From Viola odorata (Eukaryota; Streptophyta; Magnoliopsida; Malpighiales; Violaceae), in contig OY829537.1 of the NCBI GenBank assembly GCA_963691705.1, forward strand, positions 66,912,352 through 66,976,351: a stretch of DNA of 64,000 bases, read 5' to 3'. A program made the translations under genes and the position numbers. Every line of letters begins with the position of its first letter. The stretch's first letter is position 1. Under the pieces are notes generated by a model. It made no database searches, was not told the origin of the DNA, and saw only the letters and a program-made list of their open reading frames with translations. Positions 23,300-35,337 of this stretch are shown in pieces.

Positions 23300-23752
23300 G
23301 TCTGAAAGAACACAACACTTAATCAGCTCACCTTAATAAACTTAATGAATAACACACTGAATAAATCAGAAGATTAATTATATGACATTGTGCCCAATCT
23401 TTGGACTGGAAACACAACTCACAGTTAATTAACCTGTCATAGTGTGAATTTTATAGCTTGATTTTGCCAAATGTTTGATCTTCCTTTGGGCCGATCAAAC
23501 ATACGCAATAAATCTCTTAATAGCTATAAACTTGAAATTCATCACTACCGTGTTTATAATTTCTGTCAAATAATTGTCTTCCTTTGGGCCGACAATTAAT
23601 CACATGAAATCACAAACACTACACTTGAAAAGTCTAATTGGAGAATTTTCCATAGCAGAGGTCACTTTTGTGACTATACTACTTTAATTAACCAATTAGA
23701 ATAGTCAAGCAAAGCTTAAAAGCTCCCTTATTGTTATTCCAATTTTCTTTAA

Positions 23753-24062
23753 AAATTTTAATTATTTTGAACCCTTATAAGCATCTAAACATTTTGATGT
23801 TTAATTATTCAAAATAATAAAATTTACTTTAAGTTAATTATTTTGAAACCTAATAAACATCTTGTCTTTATGATGTTTAATTTTCAAAATAATTAAATAA
23901 CTTTAAATTAATTATTTTAAAATTTAACAAACATCTAGACTTTATGATGTTTAACATTCAAAATAATTAAATAACTTTAAATTAATTATTTTGAAATTTA
24001 ACAAACATCAAGACTTTATGATGTTTAACATTCAAAATAATTAAATAACTTTAAATTAATTA
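23753..24062. repeat. 74-bp tandem repeat in the copia 5' leader
   Basis: About four AT-rich units carry the words TTAATTATTTT, AACAAACATC and TTTATGATGTTTAA. The word ACTTTAA recurs at 23826, 23900, 23974 and 24048, giving an exact 74-bp period. It lies between the primer site and the gag start. Confidence 0.9.
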
Positions 24063-24700
24063 ATTACACGATTAATTAATTATACCTTTTGCCTCTAATC
24101 CTGTTTTTAAATCCTTATATTTTATTTTAATAATCACCTTAACTTTATGATGATTAAAAATAAAATAAAACAAGACTAACTTTAATGGGCATTTTTTTTT
24201 TTTTTGGAAAAATGGGCCAAAATGGGCCAAAAACCAAAATGGGCCATGCCCATGCGCTGGCCCATGCCAGCCAGGCAAGGGGCTGGCCACCCCTTCATGC
24301 GCTGGGCCGCGCAGGCCCAAGCGCTGCCAGCCAAAAGGCTGGTTTTTTACCTTATGCGCTGGGCCTTTGCCCAGCGCTGCCAGCCCAAAGGGCTGGCCCG
24401 TCCCTATCCGCATGACAGCCAACGCTGTCATGCAACCCTAGTGCATAGGCACTAGGTGCAGCCGCCACATGCTGCTGCTAATTGCCATGTTCCAATTCTC
24501 ATGAACATACTGATTCCATGAAAATTAAACATCATAAAGAGACAATTCCATTTACCTAAAATCCCATTGTACCAACAAATTCCATTGATAGTTGATACCA
24601 ATAAAATCAAAATATCCAGCAATAAAATTATTGCCTTTAATTAATCCTTTCAATCATGCATCGTAATAAATAATTAATCATGCATAAAATCGAATTTGTA
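24063..24700 (-). other. Rest of the copia 5' leader
   Basis: A GC-rich island at about 24185-24440 repeats GCGCTGGGCC and CCAGCCAAAGGGCTGG-like words. It is followed by unique AT-rich leader. Small frames here on both strands overlap the repeats and are not called. I see no gene. Confidence 0.6.
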
Positions 24701-24716
24701 ATGGCTCCGCTACCAA
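24701..24716 (-). other. Primer binding site of the copia element
   Basis: On the minus strand, one base after the 5' LTR end, the sequence is TTGGTAGCGGAGCCAT. It resembles the initiator-Met site TGGTATCAGAGCC used by most plant copia elements, with two mismatches over the first 13 bases. Confidence 0.65.
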
Positions 24717-24717
24717 T

Positions 24718-25226
24718 TGTTAGATTCGAATAGAATCTAGGTTGTTCCCTAACCTTATGAACAATCCCAAGAACCAAAACAAATCGATTATAAAATGATT
24801 AATATACATAAACAGCGGAAGCGTACCTGAATTAGCCGATGCCATGGAATTGGAAAGGGACTTTTGGTCTTCTGGAGGATGAAATTCTCTCAGGCAAATG
24901 GAAACCAAAGCTCTTGCACAGAACCCTTATTTCTGTTTTCTATATTCTTTATTTTTCTGTATCGTTCTGTTTCCTTGATGAAGAGCCTTTAAATACAATA
25001 GAGAAATTCCTCCAGGGACCAATTCCCAAATAACCAAAATATTAATTACTAATCGGTCCATTAACAATTAGTAATTAATCCGGGAATCGGCACAAACATT
25101 AATTTTGCCCCTCGCACTTCCTAATTAGATAATTCAGACCATAAACTTTATTAGATCACTCGATTGGTCTAAATTCAATTAACGGTAACGGATACTAATG
25201 TACACGTTATTGTCCAAAATCCAACA
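24718..25226 (-). repeat. 5' LTR of the copia element
   Basis: This is the complete 509-bp LTR, starting TGTTGGATTTT and ending AATCTAACA in the element's own orientation. It is the reference copy for judging the truncated inner end of the 3' LTR. Confidence 0.92.
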
Positions 25227-26003
25227 TTTGGTTCTCTGTGTTGGTGAAGAGAAAGAAAAAAGCTTGCTTGCTATTTATAAGGAGTTAAGTCGGTGATGAG
25301 TGATGAGTGATGAGGAAGATAATGGTGCTACAGGGACGAAGGGAAAGAGAAAGAAGCAAAACGAAAATGGTGTGAGGTGGCATGTTGCATTTTGGTGTCA
25401 GAGATGGTTCATGCATGCACCAAGGTGCTTAATTCCTTGACCGTTGGATGAGAAGAAAAGAAAGGGTGAAGATGATCAATGGTTGTGATGGCTTGACCTT
25501 TGGAAAATATTTAATATTTATTTAATTGGTTCGAACTATCAACACAAGGAATCTCGTTTGAAAGGAGCAAAATTCCGAACCAAAAAATACTAAAACATGT
25601 AATAAAATGCAACAAAATAAATAGTAATCAGTAAATAAAGAAAAAGTTCCGAATTTACTCGCTCGGAATCCTTAAAAGTTCGAACGAAAAATAAATGCTA
25701 TTACAAAGTAAATTGAATAAAACAAAATACGATGACGCGAACGAAAATAATAGTAGATAATTATCAATTAAAGAAAGAATGCGTTCGATCCCCGGTCCAA
25801 GGAAATTTATTCAGGACCGATAGAAGTTCGAACGAAAAGACAGTAAAAATACGAAAAAACTAAAATGACACGAAATGGTACGAAATATTAAAACAAATAG
25901 CCTAAGATCGAAAATCGATAGAATTTCAATTTAAATGGGCTAATAATGCGATGAACAGAAAAAGTACAAAAAATACGTCAAAAATCGGGTAGCAACAATG
26001 CTC

Positions 26004-26313
26004 GTATGATGATTTGTTTATTTTATGCCATGTTAATTATCATAAAATTATTCGTATGCTCGTAAATAATTTACTTGCTTATTTGCCATGTTTAATTAAA
26101 TAATTACTTGTTAAGAATTAAATAAATGTTATGTGCTTATTATTTATTATTTTTTGAACTATCGCTGCCACTCTCACTTTGTAGGGTAAAATTTAAGTTT
26201 TCGCTTGCAAGTATGCTTTCTACCCCTCTTTAATTTATTTAACGCTTTCTGCACATATGTATCTGTATGCATGTTTATTTAGAAATGTTAAAAACTCAAA
26301 TCATATTCGTATG
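26004..26313 (+). mobile_element. 5' LTR of A, second piece
   Basis: This 310-bp piece continues the alignment with the 3' LTR (about 58165-58475: ATTTTATGCCATGTTAATTA, TCGCTNNCACTCTCACTTTG). It lies between solo LTRs B and C. It ends in GTATG (26309-26313), the target site of C. Confidence 0.85.
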
Positions 26314-28967
26314 TGCCGCACCCCTTTTTCGATTTTACGAAACGGTTCAGGACGTATGTGAGACAAGCGTTGGACTCGCCTCAAATAATGAAGTCGCCAC
26401 CCTATTTATTTCTAAGTTTAGGGAACCTAATCGTCATGGCATAAAATAAATAAAACTAAGGCACAAAGGGTCTAAACCAAAGAACAAAGGTTCGAGGTTG
26501 TATTATGGACTTGGGAAGGTGTTAGGCACCCGAGTCATATCTAAACAAGGTTACCGGTAAACGAAGTGTTTAAAGAAAATATTTTTAAAAATATATAATT
26601 GGGCCCTCATAGGAAACGCCGCTTGAGTATTCGTAGGGTCGGGAGTACTTCGGGACAAGTATTTCTGTTTAACAGAATTGTTACCATTTTTTACTAAAGC
26701 AGGCGATCCGTTATTATCATTGGGCCATGCATGATTAAATTAATTACTACGTGATTTTATCATGGATAGCTAACAAAGTACCGATTTAATGTATGCCACA
26801 AATAAACCGTATGGGATCAAAGCCACCATACACGTATCAATATAAAAGGAAAATAAAACAATCACTCATGGCATTTAAAACGAGTGATTTAAACATGTTA
26901 TGCATATGAGATTGATTTTAATTTTTAGCAATTCTAAATGTCATGCATACGAGTGGGTGGGATCTGACGCTTGCTAAGTGGTCATGCATACGATTTCAAG
27001 CATTTTTAAATAAACATTCATACAGGTATACGAAAAAATAAATAAAAGAGTTTTATGATTATGATAAGCGTACGATTTTGACGAACCCCGATCGATCCGT
27101 CCCTTCAAAACCGCGATTAGTAGCAAGTAATAATAATATAGGTATAAACAAACATATACGATTTTTAACAAAGTACAACACAACAATTAAAATAATTCCT
27201 TGCAAGCAAAGACTTCAATTTTTTACCTACAAAGTAAAAGTATTAGCGGTAGTTCAAAAGATAATAAATAATAAAAGCGCATATAAATATTTATTTAATT
27301 TTTAACAAGCAAGCAATTAATTAAATAAACATGGCAAACAAGTAACACAAATTATTTATGAGCCTACGAGCATACAAGAAATTTTGTACGATAATTACAC
27401 ATGGCATAAAGTAAGCATAATATTGTGTGATTATATGAACAATTTTATGATAATTTAAACACGGAATAAAATAAACAAAACATCATGTGAGCATACGAAT
27501 AATATTTGCGGAATTTAAACATGGCATAAAGTAAGCAATTTATCGCATACGAGAAATCATACGAAAAATAAATGGGTCGAGCCCAACATTTCTTGCCAAA
27601 ATAGTGGCTGGGCTTGGGATGAAATCAAGCCCAGCCTTCATTTAATCAAGATGGGCTTGTGATAAAATCAAGCCCATCACCTTTCCTTTCCAAATTCCCG
27701 CCAAAGCCTTTCTTCCCTTCTTCTTCTTCCTCACATCGTCGGCGCTATGGCCGGCGACCAAGGAAACAGACCCGAAAATACCAACAACACAACAGCAATC
27801 CAACTCAACAAAAACAGCAAGGAATTTAAACCAAAACAGTAGCCGATTTAACAAGTAAAAAAACATGCATTAAATGGTAATCATGCAATTAATTAACCGA
27901 GGTAACATGCAATCAAATTGATGAAAGGGAAATGAAATTGACATGAAAACAAAACATTTGAAGCAAGTTTGAGCAATTTATGAGTTGATTAAGAGCATAA
28001 ACAAAAATTAACAAAACTAAAGAGAGAAACTTACTTCGCTTCCTTTGCCACTAGAGTGGTTTGAACTTGCAAGAAATAGAGAGTGAGAGTGAGATTAGGT
28101 GCAGCAATTAATTAGCAAAGGTAGCGATAAGTAATTCAAAATAAAACAAGAGCAGTTGATAAAAATGCAAGTAATTGAAAGCAATAGAGGGAGAGTGCAT
28201 GAATAAAAAGGGGGCACTAGAGCCTTGTTCTTGTTGTGTGGAGCTCGGTATTTATAGGAGAAGTTGGAGGCGGTTTGGAGTGAGTTGGCCGTTGGTGACG
28301 ACGCGCGATGACGAGCAAAAAATGATGATGAAAATGCGTCAACGAAACGTGGAGAAGATGCATTAATGGCTGCATTTATGAGATTAGAAGGGTTAAAGAT
28401 TGTGTTCGGTGATTGCTCGTTGTGATGATGAACGAAGTCGGCAAGGGGAAAGGTGAGGTGATTTTGGATAAGTTAATGCATTAATTTGGTACAAACGGGA
28501 TATTTTCTGTCAGGGCTATGCCACGAGTGAACTCACTTGACGTGAAAAATTGCCCCGAACCGAGAGGACCAAAAGGTGTAGAAAAATAAGACAAAATGAC
28601 TAGTAGACAGTAAATAAGGAAAATGTTTAGTTTAGCGTACGAATTTTCTCGTTCGAAAATGTCAAAAGTTTGGACGCAAAATAAATGCCATTACGACAAA
28701 AAAATGAACAACAGTAGCTAATTGTCAATTAAAGAAATAACGCGTTCGATCTACGGTTCGAGGAAACTTACTCGGGACCGATAGGAGTTCAAGCGAAAAG
28801 ACAGTCAAAAATACGAAAAACTAAAAGACACGAAATGATGTGGAATATTAAAACAAATAGCCTAAGATAAAAAATCAACAGAAATTTGACTTAGACGGGT
28901 TATTAATGTGATAAGAGATAAAATACGTAAGAGTTGTGACGCAAAGATCCAAATTTAGGTAGCAACA
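26314..28967 (-). mobile_element. Solo LTR C (antisense)
   Basis: It starts TGCCGCACCCC and ends TAGGTAGCAACA, with GTATG at 26309-26313 and at 28968-28972. Its 2654 bp carry the same conserved block as the other family LTRs (26410-26570) and a minus-strand TATAAATA at 28249-28256. About 27330-27560 is a degenerate zone of CATACGA/GGCATAAA words. Frames here are short and not conserved. Confidence 0.88.
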
Positions 28968-28972
28968 GTATG

Positions 28973-29590
28973 CATGATATTTAGAATTGTTAGAATTAAA
29001 ATCAATTCATATGAATAATTTGTTTAATCACTTGCTTTAAATGTCATGATTAAATGTTTATTTCCATGCTCATATTAATACATGTGTTTTGGTGGCTTCA
29101 ATCCCACATGGTTTATTTGTTGCATTCATTAATCGGTACTTTGTTAGTTATGAATGATAGATCATGTAGTAATTAATTCAATCATGCATGGCCCGATGAT
29201 AATAAAAGGGACGCCCGCTATAGTAAAAACGGTAACAATCCCGTTAAACAAAACTACGTGTCTCGAAGTTGTCCCGAAGTTATCCGACCCTATAAAGTAT
29301 TAAAGCGGCGTTTCCTTTGAGGGCCCAATTACGTGCTTTTAATTATTTCATTTAACACCTCTTTTACCGGTAACCTGTTTGGATGAGACTCGGGTGCCTA
29401 ACACCTTCTCGAGTCCATAATACGACCTCGTTTGTGCCTTAGTTTTTTTATTTTTATGCCATGACGATTAGGTTCCCTAAACCTAGAAATAAATAGGGTG
29501 GCGACTTCATTTGCATTATGTGAGACGAGTCTGATTTTTGTCTCACATCTGTCCCGACCCGTTTCGCAAAATCTAAAAGGAGGTGCAACA
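28973..29590 (+). mobile_element. 5' LTR of A, third piece (LTR 3' end)
   Basis: It aligns with 58480-59122 of the 3' LTR and ends AGGTGCAACA at 29590, directly before the primer site. It contains, in reverse complement, the block that opens the window (ATTAGGTTCCCTAAACCTAG). Confidence 0.88.
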
Positions 29591-29593
29591 GTT

Positions 29594-29611
29594 TGGCGAC
29601 TCCACTGGGAA
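29594..29611 (+). other. Primer binding site of element A
   Basis: TGGCGACTCCACTGGGAA follows the LTR end by three bases. TTTGGCGACTC(C/T)(G/A)CTGGGGA at this place is characteristic of Ogre/TatIV elements, reported as complementary to tRNA-Arg. Confidence 0.75.
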
Positions 29612-30132
29612 CCTTTAGGGTCGGAGCCGGTTTTATTTATTTTTTAGGTGTTTATTTTTTTATTTACTCGCTTTAAATAAATTGCTTTCATGATTGTTAT
29701 TTGTTATTCGCTTTGATAAATTGTTCATACGCATCTCACACATTTAGTGCCTTATTGTCGGGCCATGTTACCAAAGAAAATTAGGAAGGTATTAGTGAAG
29801 CGTTGTGGGCCCAGGTCCCAGTTGCTTTCATGAACCCTAACTCGGACTTGAACCCCTAAATGGTTGAGCGCCCCGTGATCCTTTGTCATTCGGTAAAGCA
29901 ATCAAATATCCATTTATTGAGGGACCCCTTTTAAGGTATCGCCCGGGAACCTTTCAGCCAGATAGCAAAAGTCAGAATCAGAGCCCCAGCATATGCATCA
30001 TGTTCGTGCATTTATCTTGCTAATATTTATGTGTTTATTATATGTTCATATTATGCTCGTAATTCGTTGTTTTATTCGCTAACACAGGAATTTTACTTCT
30101 CAAGCAAGCCCCGCCCTACTTGTTCACTCAAA

Positions 30133-30429
30133 ATGGCAACACCCATGATGCTTTCACTTAATACTTTTAGGATTTCAAGCTACAACGATCAGTTAGAACA
30201 AGGGGATATGTTGAAGTCAGGTTTTGTTCCTGATATTACAACCAAGATTGGGATGGAGGAAGTAAAGTTTGACGTTTCGGAACTTAGGAAATTGAGGAAC
30301 GAACTAACCGCGGAGGAAGAAATACAATTTTGGTGCAAATACGGGAAACTCACGGCCTTAATAGAGGTGAAGGTAAATTTAGGGTGCACTCAAAGAGTTG
30401 AAAAAAATCGTGCATCAGCTACTAACTAG
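30133..30429 (+). pseudogene. ORF1-like remnant of Ogre element A
   Basis: A 98-codon frame opens at ATGGCAACACCC (30133); an in-frame ATG at 30031 extends it, but the text before 30133 looks like leader. The product has a helical middle (SELRKLRNELTAEEEIQFW) followed by KYGKLTALIEVKV. Ogre elements carry an extra ORF1 of unknown function between the primer site and gag, and its position and KYG.L..L motif fit. It is much shorter than a full ORF1, and element H is inserted 137 bp downstream. The assignment is inference from position. Confidence 0.4.
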
Positions 30430-30566
30430 TTTATCTTTTTACACCATGTAATGATATGTTCCTAGATCCCTTCTACTAGCCATTTTAGGTAGTTGATCAA
30501 ACTTACGATATTTGTAACCTTGAAAAAAAATCAATGACAAAGTTTGCACTTATTCGGATATTTATG

Positions 30567-31058
30567 TGATAACAATAGAGACAATTCTAGGGGTATTGTC
30601 GTCTTTACACTCAGTGATAAGGCCGGATCACTGTAGCTCCTATCGGGTGCGGCTCACCAAAGATGTCGCCCTTCACCTAGCGAGGAACCTTGGGACGGTC
30701 GACGTCAGCGGCGGGGGGGGAGGTCTTATACGTCATCTGCCCTTGCGCACGACATTATCCTATCCCAGGTCAGCCATGATGCCACTCGAGGCGTTATCTT
30801 CCCCGTAAGTAACACCCACCCCCTAGAGGTAACACCCGGCTTTGCGCCTATAAATACCCCACCATTCAAGATGAGAGGTAAGCCTATGATTGCTGGTTGA
30901 ACCCCTGCCATTTGGAACAGCCATACTGACTTAAGCATTGGAGTGTCTACACCGGAGGGGGGGCTCCAGCGCTTTGCAGGTACACCGGACGGCAAGCACA
31001 GTAACCTCGAGAGGTTGTGGTCCTCACCCCTGGTTCCCCCGAAGTTCGAATCTTATCA
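30567..31058 (+). repeat. 5' LTR of element H
   Basis: The 492-bp LTR carries a TATA box (TATAAATA at 30849-30856). After the LTR end, TGGTGCTTTCATTGAGAG at 31062-31079 is the likely primer site, a type seen in Tat elements. I did not match it to a particular tRNA. Confidence 0.9.
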
Positions 31059-31144
31059 AACTGGTGCTTTCATTGAGAGCCTTGGTTCTATTAAGTGACC
31101 GTCCTTAATAGCCAAGCTCTATTTTTCTCGAAGATTGAAGGATT

Positions 31145-33117
31145 ATGGCTTCTGATTCGGAGTCTACACCACCTCAGCCTTCTAGCATTCCTTTTGCGGT
31201 CCGCGGAGAACTTTTCTCTTTCGCTACTACTGATGTTTCTACCACAATGCAAGAAATTTCACTGGGATCTTTAGATTTCTCTTTTGAACAAAAAATGGGA
31301 ACACCTTTTTCCCAGATGCAGATTCCTCTTTCCCAAATGGCAGGATCTAGCTATTCCACTCCTTCTCCAATGGGATCTATGATGGATAGCGCTAATAACC
31401 CCTTTGTGAATTCAATATCCGCTCTTCGTGCTCAATTAGATCATTAACCGAGTTAGCCGCAAGATTCACGCCCAGTGTGTCTAGGCACAGTGTCCCTTCT
31501 CAAACTATTTTTACTTCATCTATTGCCACTGAACAACCGTTATCGCCTCCACTACACAAAAATATTCCGTTGACCTTATCCGCGATGACTACACCAGTCA
31601 GCTTTGTGCAACTCGCTCATGGGCGAGTAGAACCTTACGTACCGCACGAGCGATAAATCTCCGTCTCCCAAGAGGAGCGACGGCAGGACGAGTATAGAGA
31701 TCGTTGGGACGGTCGCCAACAGGAAATGGATAGAGATGTATCCCCCGAGCGTAGTGAGAGATTGAGCAGCAAGAAATACCGAACCCGCTCACCAAGGAGT
31801 CGTAGCCGGACTCTAAGGCGACATGACACCCCTGATCCACGAAACCGAAGACGTCATCTGGAAGTGTCCCCATCTCGCCATACTCGTGAAATCCTCGATG
31901 ACACCTTAGGTCACCCATTTAGCCATCGCATAAGATGTCACAGAGTCAGTCGACATGTGAAACTCCCTACGGAGTCCTATGACGGCACCAAAGATCCCAT
32001 TTCCCACCTTAACAAGGTGAAGGACTTTGTGCAATTCCAAACTCACAGTGACGCGGCTTTGTGCCAAATATTCTTTATGACATTGTCAGAAGTCGCGCGC
32101 CTTTGGTTTGAAGGTCTCCCAGCCAGATCCATTGACAGTTTTTCACAGCTGGAGTCTAAGTTTCAAAATCGGTTTAGTATCGCTGTCCCCATCAAGTAGT
32201 CTGCTGCAGCTTTATTCGATATATGCAGGAAACCTCAGGAATCTTTGAAAGATTTCCTCAGTCGTTTTGATATGGAAATGTCATTAATGTCAGGCGTTAC
32301 CATTGATTTCACCGTGGAAGCTTTGAAGCGGAATTGTCGTTATGAAAAACTGCGAGACACGTTAATGGTGGACCCCCCGATGACTTTGGACGTGTTAAGA
32401 CTGGAAGCCCATAACTACGCAAGGATGAAAGAGGAGGAAAATAGGGACAGAACCCGAAACATGCCGCAAAATGCGCCTCAGGATCCCAACGTTCCTATCA
32501 ACACGACCTCTGACGATCATTTTATCGATGATTACGCCCAACGAAAAGATCACATCCCCCAAACCTCCAATCGGCGAAGAGGTAACTTCTTACGAGGAAG
32601 ACCTGGTAACTCCCCCACTCGGCGGCAGGCAGATCCCCCCAAGGGTTGAATCTATGACCCAGACCTTCCTTCCCTCATATTGCTAAGAGCGGAAATCTTA
32701 GCGATTGTGGAACAACGGAACCTACCCATCTATTATCCAGCCCCTGTAAAGCCAGGAGTAGTCATGGAAGGAAGGGAAAATGCTTTCTGCAAATTTCATA
32801 AAGTCAAGGGACACTCCACAGACGTGTGCAGAGAGTTAAAGTTGGCGATAGAGCGTTTAGTCGAAGAAGGTTACCTCGGGGAGTTTTCCACTAAGTCAAG
32901 AGAAGAAGTCAGAACCAACCCGACAAACAGGATGTCAGATAACCGACAAGAACCTCCTCGCGCTCCAGGAAATAATGTTACTCCTGCTGGGAGGGGTAAA
33001 GAAACACTTATGATTGACGAAGATGATGTCCCCATCATCAATATTATCGTGGGAGGCACGCCGTATCTTGACGAGCCCGCGCAGATAACGCCCACAGCAG
33101 GAGACAAGCAAAAATGA
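31145..33117 (+). pseudogene. Gag of element H, one frameshift and several stops
   Basis: The start is ATG 31145 (MASDSESTPPQPS). The frame shifts near 31440 and then stays in one frame to the end of integrase. Nonsense codons lie at 31651, 32197, 32647 and 33115. An Arg-rich stretch (ERLSSKKYRTRSPRSRSRTL) precedes the retrotransposon gag domain: PTESYDGTKDPISHL, FFMTLSEVARLWFEGLP, ESLKDFLSRF. A CCHC-like knuckle, CKFHKVKGHSTDVC, follows at about 32790. These are typical of Tat gag. Most of the stops can be reached from an Arg or Gln codon by one C-to-T change. Confidence 0.85.
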
Positions 33118-33129
33118 GAAGGTGCGTCA

Positions 33130-33576
33130 ATGAAGAACGAAGCGATAGGTGCCTTAGATCGAATGGTGTTATCCTTCTCCGAAGAGGATGAGAAGGGTAT
33201 CGTGTTCCCGCATAACTATGCGTTAGTGGTTACACCCATTATTGGCAATCACGGAGTTAGGAGAACTCTTGTTGACAATGGAAGCGCAGTAAATTTATTT
33301 TCATTAGAGGCTTACAACCTCATGAAGCATCCCGACAGCGAGCTTACACCTTGCAAGAAGCCAATAATTGGGGTGGACGGAGTTCCAATCCCAGTGACTG
33401 GAGTCACAATGCTGCCAGTATACTTTCAAGAAGACACGTCCAAACGGTCAGAGGAACTGCTATTCTTGGTCGTAGACCTAACCTTGCCCTATAACGCCAT
33501 ACTTGGGCGACCATTCCTCAACCGTTTTGGAGCGGCGATATCTCATAAGCATTTGAGGATGAAATATCCCTCCTAG
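33130..33576 (+). pseudogene. Aspartic protease of element H
   Basis: This is the retropepsin part of the same frame. It has RRTLVDNGSAVNLFS as active site (DNGS, common in Tat elements instead of DTG) and YNAILGRPFLNRF near the end. Its boundaries are nonsense codons (33115, 33574), not natural ends. Confidence 0.85.
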
Positions 33577-33633
33577 GATGGAGTAGTCTCAATCAAAGGC
33601 GATCAGAAATTAGCGGTTGAGTGTTACCTACTC

Positions 33634-35337
33634 ATGACTCTAAAGAGTTGTGATAGATACGTGTTTGTCACGGTAGATCCTTATGGGCCGAATGATGAGA
33701 AACACACTCAGCCTGTGGAAACAATGCTACCCGTACCAGTTAACGGGGTCAGTGAAGCAAATTTCCTAGTTAGCGAGAAGCTAAGCCCAGAGGAAAACTT
33801 CCAACTAGCTCGATTATTGAACAAATACAAAGGAGAGTTCGCATGGAAGCCTGCGGATATGCCTGGTATCTCGCGAGAGGTAGCGGAACATCGACTTAAT
33901 ATTGACCCTTGCATCAAGCCGATCCAACAAAAACGACGAACATTTTCTATGGAGAAAACTTTAGCCAATGACAAGGAGGTGTCAAAGCTCTTAGACGCAG
34001 GGTTCATCCGAGAAGTCCAATATCCAACCTGGTTAGCTAACCCAGTTCTCATTCCGAAGCCCAATGGAGACTGGCGCATGTGCATTGACTTCACTGACCT
34101 AAACGATGTTTGCCCTAAGGATTGCTACCCGCTTCCTCGAATCAACCAGCTAGTCGATCAGACTGCCGGGTACGCCTATCTAAGCTCATTAGACGCCAAC
34201 TCCGGATATCACCAAATCCCTATGGCTGTTGAAGACGAACAAAAGACCCCCTTCATCACTCCAAAGGCCATTTACTGCTACACGGCGATGCCGTTTGGAC
34301 TGAAGAACACTAGGGCAACCTTCCAGCTCATGGCGAACAAAGTGTTTGAAAAGCAAATTGGAAAGAACATGGAAGCCTGCATTGATGATATACTAGTCAA
34401 AAGCCGAAGCTTCGAGGATCACTTGGTCGACCTGAATGAAGTTTTTAATGTGATGAGAGAATATAAAATGAAGCTGAACCCCCGGAAATGCATGTTCACG
34501 TTTCAAACGGGTAAATTTTTAGGCTACGTGGTCAGTCAGAAGGGTATCCAACCCAACCCCTCAAAAATCAAAGCTATCCAAGATATGATATCTCCTAGAA
34601 CAGTCAAGGAGGTACAAAAACTAACAGGGCACATTATCGCTCTAGGACGATTTATTTCTAAGCAAGGCGAGAGATGCCTGCCCTTTTTCAAGGTCATACG
34701 TAAAAAATACCCTTTTAGGTGGACAACAGAATGTGAAGAGGCATTTACGGGCCTAAAAGCCTATTTATCGTCTAACTTGGTGTTAACAAGACTAGAACCG
34801 GGCGACACCCTCTACTTGTATCTTGGGGTTACCGATGAAGTGGTTAGTGTTGTCCTTGTGTGAGACAACAACCATGCGCATCACCCTGTGTACTTCGTGA
34901 GCCATGTTTTGAAAGATGCCGAGCTACGATACGCCCGCATTGAGAAAATAGCGTTTGTGTTAATACAGGCCATGCGAAAAATGGACAGGTATTTCCAGGC
35001 CCACCCTGTCATCGTACTGACAGACCAACCTCTGAAAAGGATATTTCGAAAACCCAAGTCTTCAGGAAGAATGCCGATTTGGGCCATCGAACTCGAGCAA
35101 TATGGGTTGCAATATAAAGCCCGACCATCTATAAAAGCTCAAGTCCTAGCAGACTTCATAGCTGAGTGCACATTTACGCAAGATCCATTGACGGACCTAC
35201 CTGAAGAAGAAAAATATGACTTGGATCTCCCGTTCCTTAAAACCTACACTAACCTGTGGGTGATCCATGTGGATGGAGCCAAAAATCAAGAACTAGCCGA
35301 AGCCAGAATCTTCGTAATCGGGCCACACGACATATAG
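33634..35337 (+). pseudogene. Reverse transcriptase and RNase H of element H
   Basis: The polymerase reads LIPKPNGDWRMCIDFTDLN, SLDANSGYHQIPM, TAMPFGLKNTRATFQ. The catalytic box is CIDDILVKS where YIDD or YVDD is expected, so Tyr is changed to Cys. The Tat-type connection KLNPRKCMFTFQTGKFLGY follows. The gypsy RNase H part (HHPVYFVSHVLKDAELRYAR, VLADFIAEC) is cut by a stop at 34861. WVIHVDGAKN at about 35260 begins the second, archaeal-type RNase H, cut by a stop at 35335. Confidence 0.9.

Larger units (their letters stand above)
18486..25226 (-). mobile_element. Ty1/copia element nested in solo LTR B
   Basis: The LTRs are 18486-18982 (3' LTR) and 24718-25226 (5' LTR, 509 bp). Both are flanked outward by TTTGG (18481-18485 and 25227-25231). 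By eye the two LTRs differ at only about two positions over 496 bp. The exception is the last dozen bases, where the 3' LTR lacks the TGTTGGATTTT start and the adjoining polypurine tract cannot be recognised. The coding strand is minus. The primer site lies at about 24701-24716. Near-identical LTRs indicate a recent insertion, although the coding region is badly broken. Confidence 0.9.
17004..25998 (-). mobile_element. Solo LTR B (antisense), split by a copia element
   Basis: It starts TGTCACACCCCC at 17004, the reverse complement of an LTR 3' end, and ends GGGTAGCAACA at 25998, the reverse complement of the LTR start. It is flanked by ATGCT at 16999-17003 and 25999-26003. LTR sequence is 17004-18485 and 25232-25998, about 2.25 kb. 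No internal retrotransposon region is attached, so it is a solo LTR. A TATA-like sequence on the minus strand lies near 25272. About 18040-18340 is a GC-rich segment of CAGCAGCGGCGAGG-like words that is much longer than the equivalent place in the other LTRs. Confidence 0.85.
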
